Shown: positions 38,771 through 46,270 of the stretch, in pieces
Position numbering within the stretch: the first letter of the stretch is position 1
Layout of the letters: every line of letters starts with the position of its first letter
Assembly (NCBI RefSeq): GCF_030954495.1
Contig: NZ_JAVHUW010000079.1
Coordinates: 1-46,270 of the forward strand
Source of the DNA: Candidatus Desulfosporosinus nitrosoreducens
Lineage (GTDB): Bacteria; Bacillota; Desulfitobacteriia; Desulfitobacteriales; Desulfitobacteriaceae
Length of the DNA stretch: 46,270 bases
Direction of reading: 5' to 3'
The notes under the pieces: generated by a model
The model's database searches: none
Told to the model about the DNA's origin: nothing
Seen by the model: only the letters and a program-made list of their open reading frames with translations
Translations under genes and position numbers: made by a program

Positions 38771-39406
38771 ATGCGAACATCAAGCAAATTTTTAGCTTGC
38801 ACTTTGCTGGCCTCGTCTATTTTTGGTTTTTCTCTCCCTGTATTAGGCGATACTACTCAGCCGACTTCGCCTGCAACGTCTCAAGTTCAAAATTCCGCAG
38901 CAGGGACTGCAGCAACCCCTTCCGATCAAGCAGCCGCCCGGAAACAGAAACTGCAAAATGAAATTTTACATCTCCAAAATGAAGAACAATTTCAGCAAAA
39001 CCTGGCTCCTATCCGCCAGCTGCAAGCTCAGGATAAACAACTGCGTGCACAAATTAAAACCTTGCGTCAAACAATCCATGCTCAAGTTAAAACAGATCGT
39101 CAAGCAAAGAATTACACTGCTTTAGTAACAGCTCTCAATGACATGATTCCGATGCAGGATGATATCGCCAGTGCTCAAACAGACGCTCAAACGGCTAAGG
39201 CAGATTGGACGCAACTTAACGTTGACAACAAGGCCAATAACTCCTCGGCGGTTACAACGGACTTAAGCAAGATTCAAACGGATATTCAGAATAGAATTAG
39301 TGTTTACCAGAAGATTTTGGCAGACCTTCAGAAAATTAATGGAGATTTGAACGCCTCACCTTCAACAACGTCTACTTCAGCGGCGCCGGCCACAAATCCG
39401 TCATAA
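38771..39406 (+). CDS. Exported coiled-coil protein, 211 aa
   Basis: The N-terminus MRTSSKFLACTLLASSIFGFSLPVLGDTT is a signal peptide with a likely cleavage after LGD or VLG. The mature part is Gln/Ala/Thr-rich and strongly helical, with long stretches such as KLQNEILHLQNEEQFQQNLAP and QLQAQDKQLRAQIKTLRQTI that form coiled coils. Low-complexity Ser/Thr/Ala stretches flank it. It has no enzymatic motif. ATG 38771 follows AAAGGAG. It is 81 bases after the lipoprotein gene and followed by a terminator. A cell-surface structural or stress role is inference. Confidence 0.75.
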   Translation: MRTSSKFLACTLLASSIFGFSLPVLGDTTQPTSPATSQVQNSAAGTAATPSDQAAARKQKLQNEILHLQNEEQFQQNLAPIRQLQAQDKQLRAQIKTLRQTIHAQVKTDRQAKNYTALVTALNDMIPMQDDIASAQTDAQTAKADWTQLNVDNKANNSSAVTTDLSKIQTDIQNRISVYQKILADLQKINGDLNASPSTTSTSAAPATNPS

Positions 39407-39423
39407 AATTCATCCGCCGTGAC

Positions 39424-39470
39424 TTTTTGAGGCTGTTGCCAAACAGCCTCAAAAACACCGTTTTTTTTTT
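39424..39470 (+). terminator. Hairpin and T-run ending the exported protein unit
   Basis: TTTTTGAGGCTGTT (39424-39437) pairs with AACAGCCTCAAAAA (39442-39455); a run of ten T follows CACCG at 39461-39470. It lies between convergent genes. Confidence 0.75.
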
Positions 39471-40974
39471 AGTAATCCTGAGGGAAATGGATTGTAAAGG
39501 TTGTGCCTTCGCCCTGGTTGCTTTCAACATTGATCTTGCCGCCTCGCAAATTCACGATTTCCCCGACAATAGCCAATCCTAAGCCGGCACCGCTGCCGGC
39601 TTTTCTTTCTCTTGAGCGGTTGCCGCGGTAAAAGCGCTCAAAAATATACGGAAGGTCTTGAGGGGCAATTCCCTCACCATTATCGGCGATATAAAGATAT
39701 TTTGCCTTATCCCTTGTTTCGGTTTTGAGTGTAATTTTCCCGTTGACGGGAGTATGCTGAATGGCGTTATGAATTAAGTTATAGATGATCTGTTTAAGTT
39801 CTCCAGGTTCAACCGGCAAGGATATTTCGTCTCCTTGGACGTCTAAAGTCCGGTAAGCCAGCAGCGAGCTAAGTAAGGGTAAGAGCTCAGGAAGAATAGC
39901 TTGAACGAATGTTTCCGGCTTGGCTTGCGGCATATGCTCGATTTGTTTGTTTAAATGATTAAGCGTCAATAAATCCTCGGTAAGGTGGATCAATCTCTCC
40001 GTTTCAACCAGCATGGACTGATGGGCGGAGGCTAAAGTTTCCGGGTCTGTTTCCGGGCTGCGCAGTAAGATTTCCAAAAATCCCCGAATGGAAGTCAAGG
40101 GAGTTCTTAACTCGTGGGAAGCGTCGGCGATAAATCTTGTCATTTGTTCTTTGGCTTCCCTTTCCGTTGTTAAAGATTGATTGAGAGTTTCCAGCATTTG
40201 ATTTAAAACAAAGCGCAAATGGGTAATTTCCGAGGCTGCCGGCTCTTCGGGTATTCTTAAGGCGTAGTTTCCGGCGGCAATCTTGCCGAAGATCTCGGAC
40301 ATGCGGGATAAGGGTAAGAGCGGCTTTTTTACAATATAAAGGGTTAAAATTCCGCCAAACACCAGAATAAACAAAGTGCTGACAAGAAAAACCTGAAGTT
40401 GGTGATAGAGAATGTTGTTAAGTTGGGTTAGAGGCGCTGATAGTGCCGCATAGCCAATTAAAGTGCTGTTTGCCGTTTGGGCGGAATTCTGTCCTGTCAT
40501 GCCGGCTCCGGTTTCCTGATTGAGGTAAATCGGTCCGGAAATGACCATATAGCGGATACCTTTGGGAGATGTTAAGATTGTGTTCGTCCGCAGTTTTTTG
40601 CTTTTAATTTGTTTCTGAAAAAAGGATTTTTCCAAAGCATAAGGGTTTTTAGCCTTAACTTCCTGGCGGCCCAGGATACCCGCAAGTTTTTTGTCGGGAG
40701 TGAAAAAACCGGCGACAACGCCGGAACTGAGGCTTGACCACTCTTTGGGAAATGGCTGTTCACCGTTTAGCCACAGTTTAAGCTGACTTTCATCAAAAGA
40801 ACCTATTTGAGCCTGTAATTCCTGGGTCTCTCCTTTCATTAAGAAGGAGTGCAAAGCCTGGTATTGAATTATGCCCATGATCAGAGAAAGCAAGAGAAGG
40901 CTCAGCCAAAATCTGATTAAGAGTTTGCCGGCCAGGGAATTTTTCCAAGGGGTTATGCCGCCAGTTTTTTTCAT
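39469..40974 (-). CDS. Two-component sensor histidine kinase
   Basis: A 501-aa membrane sensor kinase. TM1 (residues about 14-37, LLIRFWLSLLLLSLIMGII) and TM2 (about 190-215, LVSTLFILVFGGILTLYIV) bound an extracytoplasmic sensor domain of about 150 residues. A HAMP linker follows, then the HisKA H-box ADASHELRTPLTSIRG, N-box NLIHNAIQHTP, and ATPase motifs DNGEGIAPQDL, FERFYRG and GAGLGLAIV. It lies 47 bases downstream of the response regulator and at the end of the dlt operon, so it may sense an envelope state such as cationic peptides, as relatives do; this is inference. ATG 40974 follows GGAAGGTG. Confidence 0.93.
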   Translation of the reverse strand: MKKTGGITPWKNSLAGKLLIRFWLSLLLLSLIMGIIQYQALHSFLMKGETQELQAQIGSFDESQLKLWLNGEQPFPKEWSSLSSGVVAGFFTPDKKLAGILGRQEVKAKNPYALEKSFFQKQIKSKKLRTNTILTSPKGIRYMVISGPIYLNQETGAGMTGQNSAQTANSTLIGYAALSAPLTQLNNILYHQLQVFLVSTLFILVFGGILTLYIVKKPLLPLSRMSEIFGKIAAGNYALRIPEEPAASEITHLRFVLNQMLETLNQSLTTEREAKEQMTRFIADASHELRTPLTSIRGFLEILLRSPETDPETLASAHQSMLVETERLIHLTEDLLTLNHLNKQIEHMPQAKPETFVQAILPELLPLLSSLLAYRTLDVQGDEISLPVEPGELKQIIYNLIHNAIQHTPVNGKITLKTETRDKAKYLYIADNGEGIAPQDLPYIFERFYRGNRSRERKAGSGAGLGLAIVGEIVNLRGGKINVESNQGEGTTFTIHFPQDY

Positions 40975-41021
40975 GATAACACCTTCCCGCTTTTTAGGAA
41001 ACGCTGAAGCCGATTACAGAG

Positions 41022-41711
41022 TTATTTGACAGGTGAGGGAACTAAGCGATAACCGGCACCGCGCACAGTTTGGATTAATTTGTGTTCTTTGTCACCCAGT
41101 TTGTCACGAAGATAGCGGATATATACTTCAACGATATTGTCCTCACCGTCAAAGTCATATCCCCAAATGTGGTTTAAGATGGAACTTTTGCTGAGCACTT
41201 GACCGGGGTTCCAAAGCATATAGGACAAGAGTTTGTATTCCGTTGGCGAAAGAGCAAGCTGGCAGCTGTCAAAAGTAATAGTATGGTGTGCTTCATCCAA
41301 ACAAAAAGCGCCTGTGCTGTGCATTCCGGTTAGCTCCGGATAGCGGTTGCGCAATTGAACTTCAATGCGGGCCAAAAGCTCTTCGAAATGGAAAGGTTTG
41401 GTCAAATAATCGTTGGCCCCTTGCCTCAAGCCGCCTACAATATCGGCGGCCGAATTTTTTGCCGTCAGCATGATCATAGGAGCTTGGCTGATTTCCGGTA
41501 CAGCCTGGCATAAATTATTCCCATCCATGACAGGCATCATTAAATCTAAGATAATCAGGTGCGGGTCAAATTCGGGAATGAGTTCCAAAGCGATTTGGCC
41601 ATTCGCTGCGGTTTTAACGCTATATCCTTCTTTGCGCAAGCCTAAGCTCAACATTTGGCAGATTGAAGGTTCGTCGTCGACAACTAAAATGCGGAATGAA
41701 AATGAAGCCAT
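41022..41711 (-). CDS. OmpR-family response regulator
   Basis: A 229-aa DNA-binding regulator. The receiver domain has the acidic pair DDE at residues 12-14, phospho-acceptor Asp56 in IILDLMMPVMDG, the conserved Thr/Ser (LTAKN) and Lys (YLTKPF). The C-terminal winged helix carries YMLWNPGQVLSKSSILNHIWGYDFDG and VRGAGYRLV. ATG 41711 follows AAAGGATG; a longer frame would add 44 unrelated residues that overlap dltB. It is paired with the kinase 47 bases downstream and lies 38 bases after dltB. A direct-repeat site at 38311 is a possible target besides the dlt promoter beyond the window edge. Confidence 0.95.
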   Translation of the reverse strand: MASFSFRILVVDDEPSICQMLSLGLRKEGYSVKTAANGQIALELIPEFDPHLIILDLMMPVMDGNNLCQAVPEISQAPMIMLTAKNSAADIVGGLRQGANDYLTKPFHFEELLARIEVQLRNRYPELTGMHSTGAFCLDEAHHTITFDSCQLALSPTEYKLLSYMLWNPGQVLSKSSILNHIWGYDFDGEDNIVEVYIRYLRDKLGDKEHKLIQTVRGAGYRLVPSPVK

Positions 41712-41749
41712 GACTTCACATCCTTTAAAAAATTTGCGGCCAAGGCAAA

Positions 41750-43012
41750 TCAGAGCAGTTTTCCTGAGAAAATCAACAAGCCAAAGCAGGTGAATTGGAG
41801 AGTAAGCAATCTGGCCAGTATATCCCAAGCCTTTCCCTGACCCCAAAAATGTTTCTGCTTATTAAGGCGTTCTAAAAACTCAAAACTAATCATGAGCAGG
41901 GCCATATAGAGTCCGTAAAGAATGAAATGCCATTCTGTGCCGTGCCAGATTCCCATGATGAGAAAAAGCAGAAGGTAGCCAATTGCCGAGGCCGTATAAC
42001 GGCTGGCAAAACGTTTCTTTTTGGCGCTGTTTAATACAAAACGCAGATAAATATAGTCTCTGAACCACGTGGATAGGGATATATGCCAGCGGTTCCAAAA
42101 GTCCTTAATATTTTTCGACCAGAAAGGTGCCTGAAAATTCTCCGGTGTCTGTATGCCAAAAAAGCGGCTTACGCCAATGGCAAAGGCGCTGTAACCGGCA
42201 AAATCAAAGAAAAGGTAAGCGCTGTAAGCGTACATATATTGAATCGTCTGCCACAAGCTGTGGGCAGGATTGAGGTGAATAAGTCCATATTGATTAAGCA
42301 AATAGGCGATGATGAACTTGTATAAGAAACCGCGAAAAATGTACTCTAAACCCTCTGTGAAATTCGTGAGATACTCTTGGCGCGTTAAGGTTTTCTGCAG
42401 GTCCGAGAGAAATCTGCGGTAACGGTCAATCGGCCCGGAGGCAAGGGTGGGGAAGAACAGAACATAGCTTATAAAATTGCCGAGCTGAATTTCTTGAATC
42501 AAGCCGTCCCTGATTTCAATTAAGGTTCCTAAGATTCTAAAACTTACGTAAGATATCCCTAAGAAACTTAAGAATGAATTCTCAGAGGATGTCATGGGAC
42601 TTTGAGCTGAGGAAGTTTGCCCTAAAGTTTGAGAAATTTGCGGGATTCTCCGGCTGCTGAAAAATTCAGCCGGGGCCAAGTGGGGCCCCAGGCTGGGGGA
42701 TAATTTGACGATGATTAAAGGCAGCAAGCTTGCGGCCAAAACCAGATAAAAGATCCAAGAGCTGTTTCGTTTTTTTTCCGACAGTCGGTAACAAAGATAA
42801 AAGCGGATAATAAGGTACTCCCAGATAAAATACAAAAGGGCGTGAGCTAAAAAAACCTGAGTGTTCAAAATCAAATATACCATGCCAAGAGACGAATGCA
42901 TAATCCAGAGCGAGCGGGTTCTGGGAGATGCTTGAGCAAATCCCAGAATTATTGCCGGTATTACAGGTAGAAGAAGCCATAAAAAAAACCTGAAATTAGC
43001 ATAGGGAATCAT
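41750..43012 (-). CDS. dltB: DltB, membrane O-acyltransferase for D-alanylation
   Basis: A 420-aa MBOAT-family polytopic protein that moves D-alanine across the membrane toward teichoic acid. Family motifs are visible: FLGISYVSFRI, the amphipathic NFWNRWHISLSTWFRDYIYL region, and IMGIWHGTEWHF with the catalytic His357. The N-terminal third contains a less conserved insert around residues 120-155, rich in Ser, Gln and Thr (QISQTLGQTSSAQSPMTSSEN, in part). ATG 43012 follows GAGGAGGG and overlaps the end of dltA by 17 bases, so translational coupling is likely. Fifth gene of the operon on this strand. Confidence 0.92.
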   Translation of the reverse strand: MIPYANFRFFLWLLLPVIPAIILGFAQASPRTRSLWIMHSSLGMVYLILNTQVFLAHALLYFIWEYLIIRFYLCYRLSEKKRNSSWIFYLVLAASLLPLIIVKLSPSLGPHLAPAEFFSSRRIPQISQTLGQTSSAQSPMTSSENSFLSFLGISYVSFRILGTLIEIRDGLIQEIQLGNFISYVLFFPTLASGPIDRYRRFLSDLQKTLTRQEYLTNFTEGLEYIFRGFLYKFIIAYLLNQYGLIHLNPAHSLWQTIQYMYAYSAYLFFDFAGYSAFAIGVSRFFGIQTPENFQAPFWSKNIKDFWNRWHISLSTWFRDYIYLRFVLNSAKKKRFASRYTASAIGYLLLFLIMGIWHGTEWHFILYGLYMALLMISFEFLERLNKQKHFWGQGKAWDILARLLTLQFTCFGLLIFSGKLL

Positions 43013-44615
43013 CTTGCCCTCCTCGAAGCGCTTGGCGGTCAATTTTACCGTTTTTGGTCAGGGGTAGGTTTGCAATGACAATGCAGCGCTGCGGTAGCAT
43101 ATAGGCGGGTAAAATTGCTTCCAATTTTTGACGTATTTCTTGTCCCCAATCCTGCTGGGCTGTTTCCGGCTTGGAAGTAAGCTCAAGGAAGTTGTCGCTG
43201 AGTTTAATAAATGCCTGAAGAGCGGCATTTTTATGGCGGCGTACAACCGGAACCACAACGGCATTTTCAATTTCCGGTAATTTACGCAACTGCTCTTCAA
43301 TTTCGTTGAGCTCAATGCGGTAGCCATGCAATTTAATTTGAAAATCCCGGCGTCCTTGATAATACAGCTTTCCGTTAAGCCAGTAACCGATATCGCCGGT
43401 GCGATAGGCTTGAAGGCTGATATCGTTTTCCGTCCAGGTAAAGAAGGATCGTTTTGTAAGCTCAGGGCGGTTAAGATAGCCAAGACTGACGTTAGGTCCG
43501 GCGATAACGATTTCTCCTTTTTCTCCGGGTGGAAGTGATCTGAGAAACAGTTCCTTGTTGCCGTCACTGGCAATCACTCTGTCCAGGTCGTCGGGATCAC
43601 AGATGTGGATTTGCCAGGCGGCAGAATTTTGTCCGACAGGCAGCGGGCCGGGGCTTGCCAGAATCCGGGCTGTTATCGAGACGCCGGATACGGCTACCGT
43701 ACATTCAGTCGGGCCGTAAAGGTTGATGACCTGAGCTTGAGGGAAGCGTTCTAAGAGACTTGAGGCGACATTGTGGGGTAAAATTTCTCCGCAAAAGAGA
43801 AAATAGCGCAGCCTGGGCAGAAGCTTTTGCCTAAAGCTGGGGTCCATGAGGCACAGCTCCGCAAAAGAAGGTGTGGAAACCCAATAACTTATTTGCGATT
43901 TTTGCAAAGAGTCGAATAGATCCTTGGGATTAGCAATATGTTGCTGATCCACGCTCCACAAAGTCCCTCCCTGGCTGAGGGCTATGTACAAGTCCATAAC
44001 TGAAAGATCAAAAGAGAAAGGAGCTTGGTTGAGGAAAATTTCTTGCTGAAGCTTAGGCTGATATTCCTTGGTCATCCAGCCGACAAAACTTTCCAAGGCA
44101 TGCCGGGTAATTTGGACGCCTTTTGGCTCTCCGGTGCTTCCGGAGGTGAAAATAATATACCAGACGTCAGTGGTGCCGATCTGCCATTCCGGCAGAGGTC
44201 CGGCATGCCCCGGCGCCAAGTCGAAGATCGCCGCAAGGTGAAGGTGCTCTCGCCAAAGGAGATCTCTTGATTTTACTTTCTCGGGAAGAGCAGTAGGCGA
44301 AAGAATAGCCGTTGCGCCGGAAGCTTCAATAATTTTAAGCAAACGCTCAGGAGGGATGGAGCTATCGACAGGAATATAGGGATGTCCTGATTTAAGACAA
44401 GCTAAAAAGAAGACGAGCATCTCGCTCTCTTTATGTCCGTAGACGATAATAGGGAGTCTTTTCCCGGAAGCATACTTCAGCGTCTGAAAAAGCCAGCAGG
44501 CTAAACTATCGGAATAGGTTTTCAGCTCCGAGTATGTGAGAATTTGCTCCCGGTATTGATGGGCTATTTGTTGAGGAGCTAATTCCGCCCAGCGGTCAAT
44601 CTGCCGTAAAAGCAT
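42996..44615 (-). CDS. dltA: DltA, D-alanine--carrier protein ligase
   Basis: A 539-aa ANL-family enzyme that adenylates D-alanine and loads it on DltC. Motifs: WYIIFTSGSTGEPKGVQIT (A3), VSTPSFAELCL and LYGPTECTVAVSGV (A5), YRTGDIGYWLNGKLYYQGRRDFQIKLHGYRIEL (A7-A8, in part), and NGKIDRQALR with the A10 lysine. It is about 30 residues longer than typical DltA, due to loops in the middle region. Start ATG 44615 with GAAGGTG upstream. It lies between dltX and dltB. Confidence 0.92.
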   Translation of the reverse strand: MLLRQIDRWAELAPQQIAHQYREQILTYSELKTYSDSLACWLFQTLKYASGKRLPIIVYGHKESEMLVFFLACLKSGHPYIPVDSSIPPERLLKIIEASGATAILSPTALPEKVKSRDLLWREHLHLAAIFDLAPGHAGPLPEWQIGTTDVWYIIFTSGSTGEPKGVQITRHALESFVGWMTKEYQPKLQQEIFLNQAPFSFDLSVMDLYIALSQGGTLWSVDQQHIANPKDLFDSLQKSQISYWVSTPSFAELCLMDPSFRQKLLPRLRYFLFCGEILPHNVASSLLERFPQAQVINLYGPTECTVAVSGVSITARILASPGPLPVGQNSAAWQIHICDPDDLDRVIASDGNKELFLRSLPPGEKGEIVIAGPNVSLGYLNRPELTKRSFFTWTENDISLQAYRTGDIGYWLNGKLYYQGRRDFQIKLHGYRIELNEIEEQLRKLPEIENAVVVPVVRRHKNAALQAFIKLSDNFLELTSKPETAQQDWGQEIRQKLEAILPAYMLPQRCIVIANLPLTKNGKIDRQALRGGQDDSLC

Positions 44616-44673
44616 AAAATCACCTTCTTAATCAGTTTGTCGCAAGCATTTTCCAATATCAAAGTAACTCCCC

Positions 44674-44826
44674 TCAGAAACCGTTGTAGATAAAGGGGGG
44701 CGGAGTATGCTGTTTTTGCACCAAATAGAGGACAAAGAGTCCCATCAAGATTAAGTAGTAGTAAATGAGGCGGGCGAACCAGGCAGTTTTAGGATTATTG
44801 CTGAACGAACGTATCCAGAGCTTCAT
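44674..44826 (-). CDS. dltX: DltX, small membrane protein of the D-alanylation system
   Basis: A 50-aa single-pass protein. It begins MKLWIRSFSNNPKTAWFARL, has one hydrophobic helix (IYYYLILMGLFVLYLVQKQ), and ends TPPPFIYNGF, the short PFIYNxF C-terminus typical of DltX. DltX binds DltB/DltD and is required for D-Ala transfer. ATG 44826 overlaps the end of dltD by 32 bases; a longer open frame upstream is a shadow of dltD. In most Firmicutes dltX is first, before dltA; here it follows dltC and dltD. Confidence 0.85.
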   Translation of the reverse strand: MKLWIRSFSNNPKTAWFARLIYYYLILMGLFVLYLVQKQHTPPPFIYNGF

Positions 44827-46000
44827 CAAATTCAAGCCATCCTTTCTCACTGGGATGTGACGGATCATCCATAAAATATTTGTCATATTCATGAGTGGAA
44901 AAATCGGCCAGAGAAAACCCGAAGTGCTTGGCCATTTCACGAACGTGACTGTAATAACGTTGGCGCTGTTCTTTAGGGAAACCGGTGAAATCATACCATA
45001 GGCCGTTTACAGGCTGAATCAAAAAAATCGGATCGGCTCCTTCGTCTTTTAAAACCTCCATCAAGAGATTAAGATCCGCATATTCCGGTGAAGGATAAAA
45101 ATGTCCTTTGGTCGCTGAATTTTTTAAACTTTGGAGGTTCTTAATTCTTTGACTATAGAAGCTATTGCCGACAGCAAAGGGATTATTCGTTTCATTTTTC
45201 CGTACATCGTTTGTCGCTTTCTCTTGCATTGCGGACCACGTTGGCAGAACCTTTTGAGCAGTGCTTCTGGAATTGTCGGTGATTTTCCCGGCTGGAAGAT
45301 GCTGAATAACTTGAACCGTTTTTAGGGCGTCCTGAATTTCCAAAGAGGCCATTTCCACCCTGGCGGCAGGCCAGTATACTGATTCTAAAAGGAGCGATTT
45401 CAGATCTCTCTGTCCATAATAATTAAGAAATCCATCTAGGATGGGATAGGTTTTCTTTACTTCGTTAAATTGAATAAGACGACGAGCTAAAGCTTGTTTG
45501 GTTTGCAAGGTCAAAGCAGGGTTGAAAATCATTTTGTAGGCTTGCAAGGCTGAAAAATTAGCCCCGAAGGTGGCCTGAGAGACCCCGTTACCGCTGAACC
45601 ACTGGGCAGAAAGGGAGAGAACAATTTTTCGGCCTTTTAGATTTTGGGCGCCGGCATAAAGGGTCTGTATTAAATCTACCGAGCCGGCGTGCCCGACGAG
45701 ATAGGGAGTCCACCCCGTTGGTTGGCCGGCGAAGAGTTTGGTTGGATTATACGGGCCGCCATGTCCAAATTCGGAAGATCCGTATATAGGGACTACGTGA
45801 ACGTGAGGATCTTTTAAAGCCGCACTTTGGAGAAGAGTTCCTCCAAAAAGTGAGGGTATGGGGTTTTCACTGGCTGTCTCGATTACGCCGGCTTTAATGT
45901 AGCTCTTTACCCACCATTCGCTGAGCGGACCGATCATGAGCATACTTAGGAAAAAGAGAATGAGCGCCAGTCCTAAAGGCCCCAGCCGCTTGCGGATCAT
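44795..46000 (-). CDS. dltD: DltD, D-alanyl transfer protein
   Basis: A 401-aa extracytoplasmic protein anchored by an N-terminal TM helix (residues about 8-24, LGLALILFFLSMLMIG). It is an SGNH-like hydrolase/acyltransferase: VVPIYGSSEFGH at about 69-80 has the nucleophile serine (GSSE), and DDPSHPSEKGW near the C-terminus has the Asp and His of the triad. It performs the last step of D-Ala transfer to teichoic acid. The ATG overlaps the stop codon of dltC (ATGA), showing coupling. Length is ordinary. Confidence 0.93.
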   Translation of the reverse strand: MIRKRLGPLGLALILFFLSMLMIGPLSEWWVKSYIKAGVIETASENPIPSLFGGTLLQSAALKDPHVHVVPIYGSSEFGHGGPYNPTKLFAGQPTGWTPYLVGHAGSVDLIQTLYAGAQNLKGRKIVLSLSAQWFSGNGVSQATFGANFSALQAYKMIFNPALTLQTKQALARRLIQFNEVKKTYPILDGFLNYYGQRDLKSLLLESVYWPAARVEMASLEIQDALKTVQVIQHLPAGKITDNSRSTAQKVLPTWSAMQEKATNDVRKNETNNPFAVGNSFYSQRIKNLQSLKNSATKGHFYPSPEYADLNLLMEVLKDEGADPIFLIQPVNGLWYDFTGFPKEQRQRYYSHVREMAKHFGFSLADFSTHEYDKYFMDDPSHPSEKGWLEFDEALDTFVQQ

Positions 46001-46248
46001 TTTAGCTTCTCCTCAAGATATTGGATGATTTTTTCTGGATTTGACCATGTTTCTCGTTCCATTTCCGTCGGAGCAATGTCGATGTTCAACTGTTCATGAA
46101 TCGCCAGGAGCAGTTCTACTAAGCCAAAGGAATCTAAGAGTCCATTAGCCAAAAGATCCTGGTTGGGGTTGTTGGCAACCTGATCTGTCCCACAAATTTC
46201 GGTAAGAGCAGTTAAAATAACAGGTCGGATGATCGCGTGATTGCTCAT
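45997..46248 (-). CDS. dltC: DltC, D-alanyl carrier protein
   Basis: An 83-aa acyl-carrier-like protein. The 4'-phosphopantetheine attachment serine lies in LLANGLLDSFGLVELLL (DSFG motif), and the sequence is acidic, as carrier proteins are. ATG 46248 follows GAGGAGCGATAACTA. It is the first visible gene of the operon on the minus strand, so the promoter is likely just outside the window. Overlaps dltD by four bases. Confidence 0.93.
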   Translation of the reverse strand: MSNHAIIRPVILTALTEICGTDQVANNPNQDLLANGLLDSFGLVELLLAIHEQLNIDIAPTEMERETWSNPEKIIQYLEEKLK

Positions 46249-46270
46249 TAGTTATCGCTCCTCGTCACAA

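Noticed and set aside
41712..41846. 44-residue N-terminal extension of the response regulator
   Set aside because: It overlaps dltB and lacks similarity to receiver domains; ATG 41711 has a ribosome site and gives a standard length.
44827..44994. N-terminal extension of the dltX frame to 106 codons
   Set aside because: The extension overlaps dltD coding sequence; DltX proteins are about 50 residues and the ATG at 44826 gives exactly that.
1..46270. CRISPR array, tRNA, rRNA, prophage or transposase
   Set aside because: I looked for regularly spaced repeats, cloverleaf ends and integrase or transposase motifs and found none; the only repeats are the dispersed hairpin element and short operator-type repeats.

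Overview
The window looks like chromosome from a low-to-mid-GC, Gram-positive, anaerobic Firmicute of the Desulfosporosinus/Desulfitobacterium (Peptococcaceae) kind. This rests on AGGAGG-type ribosome binding sites, T-box leader RNA, a D-alanylation (dlt) operon, many ferredoxin-type proteins, oxygen-sensitive radical-dehydratase chemistry and a sigma-54-controlled acyl-CoA pathway. The assignment is inference from gene content. I see no rRNA, tRNA, CRISPR array, phage block or transposase.

Layout. 1-5.5 kb: a truncated copy of a dispersed two-hairpin element, a small membrane protein, an acyl-CoA dehydrogenase behind a FadR-like operator, a cysteine-rich PAS protein, and an ECF sigma/anti-sigma pair with membrane proteins. 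5.6-24.2 kb: four consecutive transcription units that appear to form one regulon. Unit A holds two iron-sulfur proteins, two small unknown proteins and a HadAB/MaoC-like hydratase pair. Unit B holds enoyl-CoA hydratase, a 4-hydroxybutyryl-CoA dehydratase (AbfD) family enzyme, an acyl-CoA ligase, an alpha/beta hydrolase and a PaaG-like isomerase. The sigma-54 activator follows from its own promoter. Unit C holds a metallo-beta-lactamase-fold hydrolase, a DUF362 protein, an acyl-CoA dehydrogenase and a 3-hydroxyacyl-CoA dehydrogenase. Unit D is a second acyl-CoA ligase. 24.3-31.3 kb: PAP2 and DUF1624 membrane proteins, a nuclease-helicase fusion, a small EamA-like protein and mutY. 31.4-38.0 kb: a double T-box before a DAHP synthase-chorismate mutase, a nitroreductase, two ferritin-like proteins, pta, a tiny zinc-ribbon protein and exodeoxyribonuclease III. 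38.3-46.2 kb: a lipoprotein and an exported coiled-coil protein, then (minus strand) dltC-dltD-dltX-dltA-dltB followed by a response regulator and histidine kinase.

The most notable result is the regulatory wiring of 5.6-24.2 kb. Each of the four units is preceded by a -24/-12 (sigma-54) promoter with exact GG-N10-GC spacing, and each has upstream at least one copy of the palindrome TGTAT-N7-ATACA or a close variant. The PAS-AAA+-Fis activator gene lies in the middle of the cluster and is the obvious candidate to bind it. The genes describe anaerobic activation of an unidentified carboxylic acid to its CoA ester, dehydrogenation, hydration, AbfD-type dehydration/isomerisation and 3-hydroxyacyl-CoA oxidation. 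No thiolase or ETF is present in the window.

A second unusual element is a roughly 130-nt two-hairpin repeat found three times (one copy cut by the window edge), always upstream of and co-oriented with a gene, once clearly inside a promoter-driven 5' leader. An 18-bp remnant lies inside unit B.
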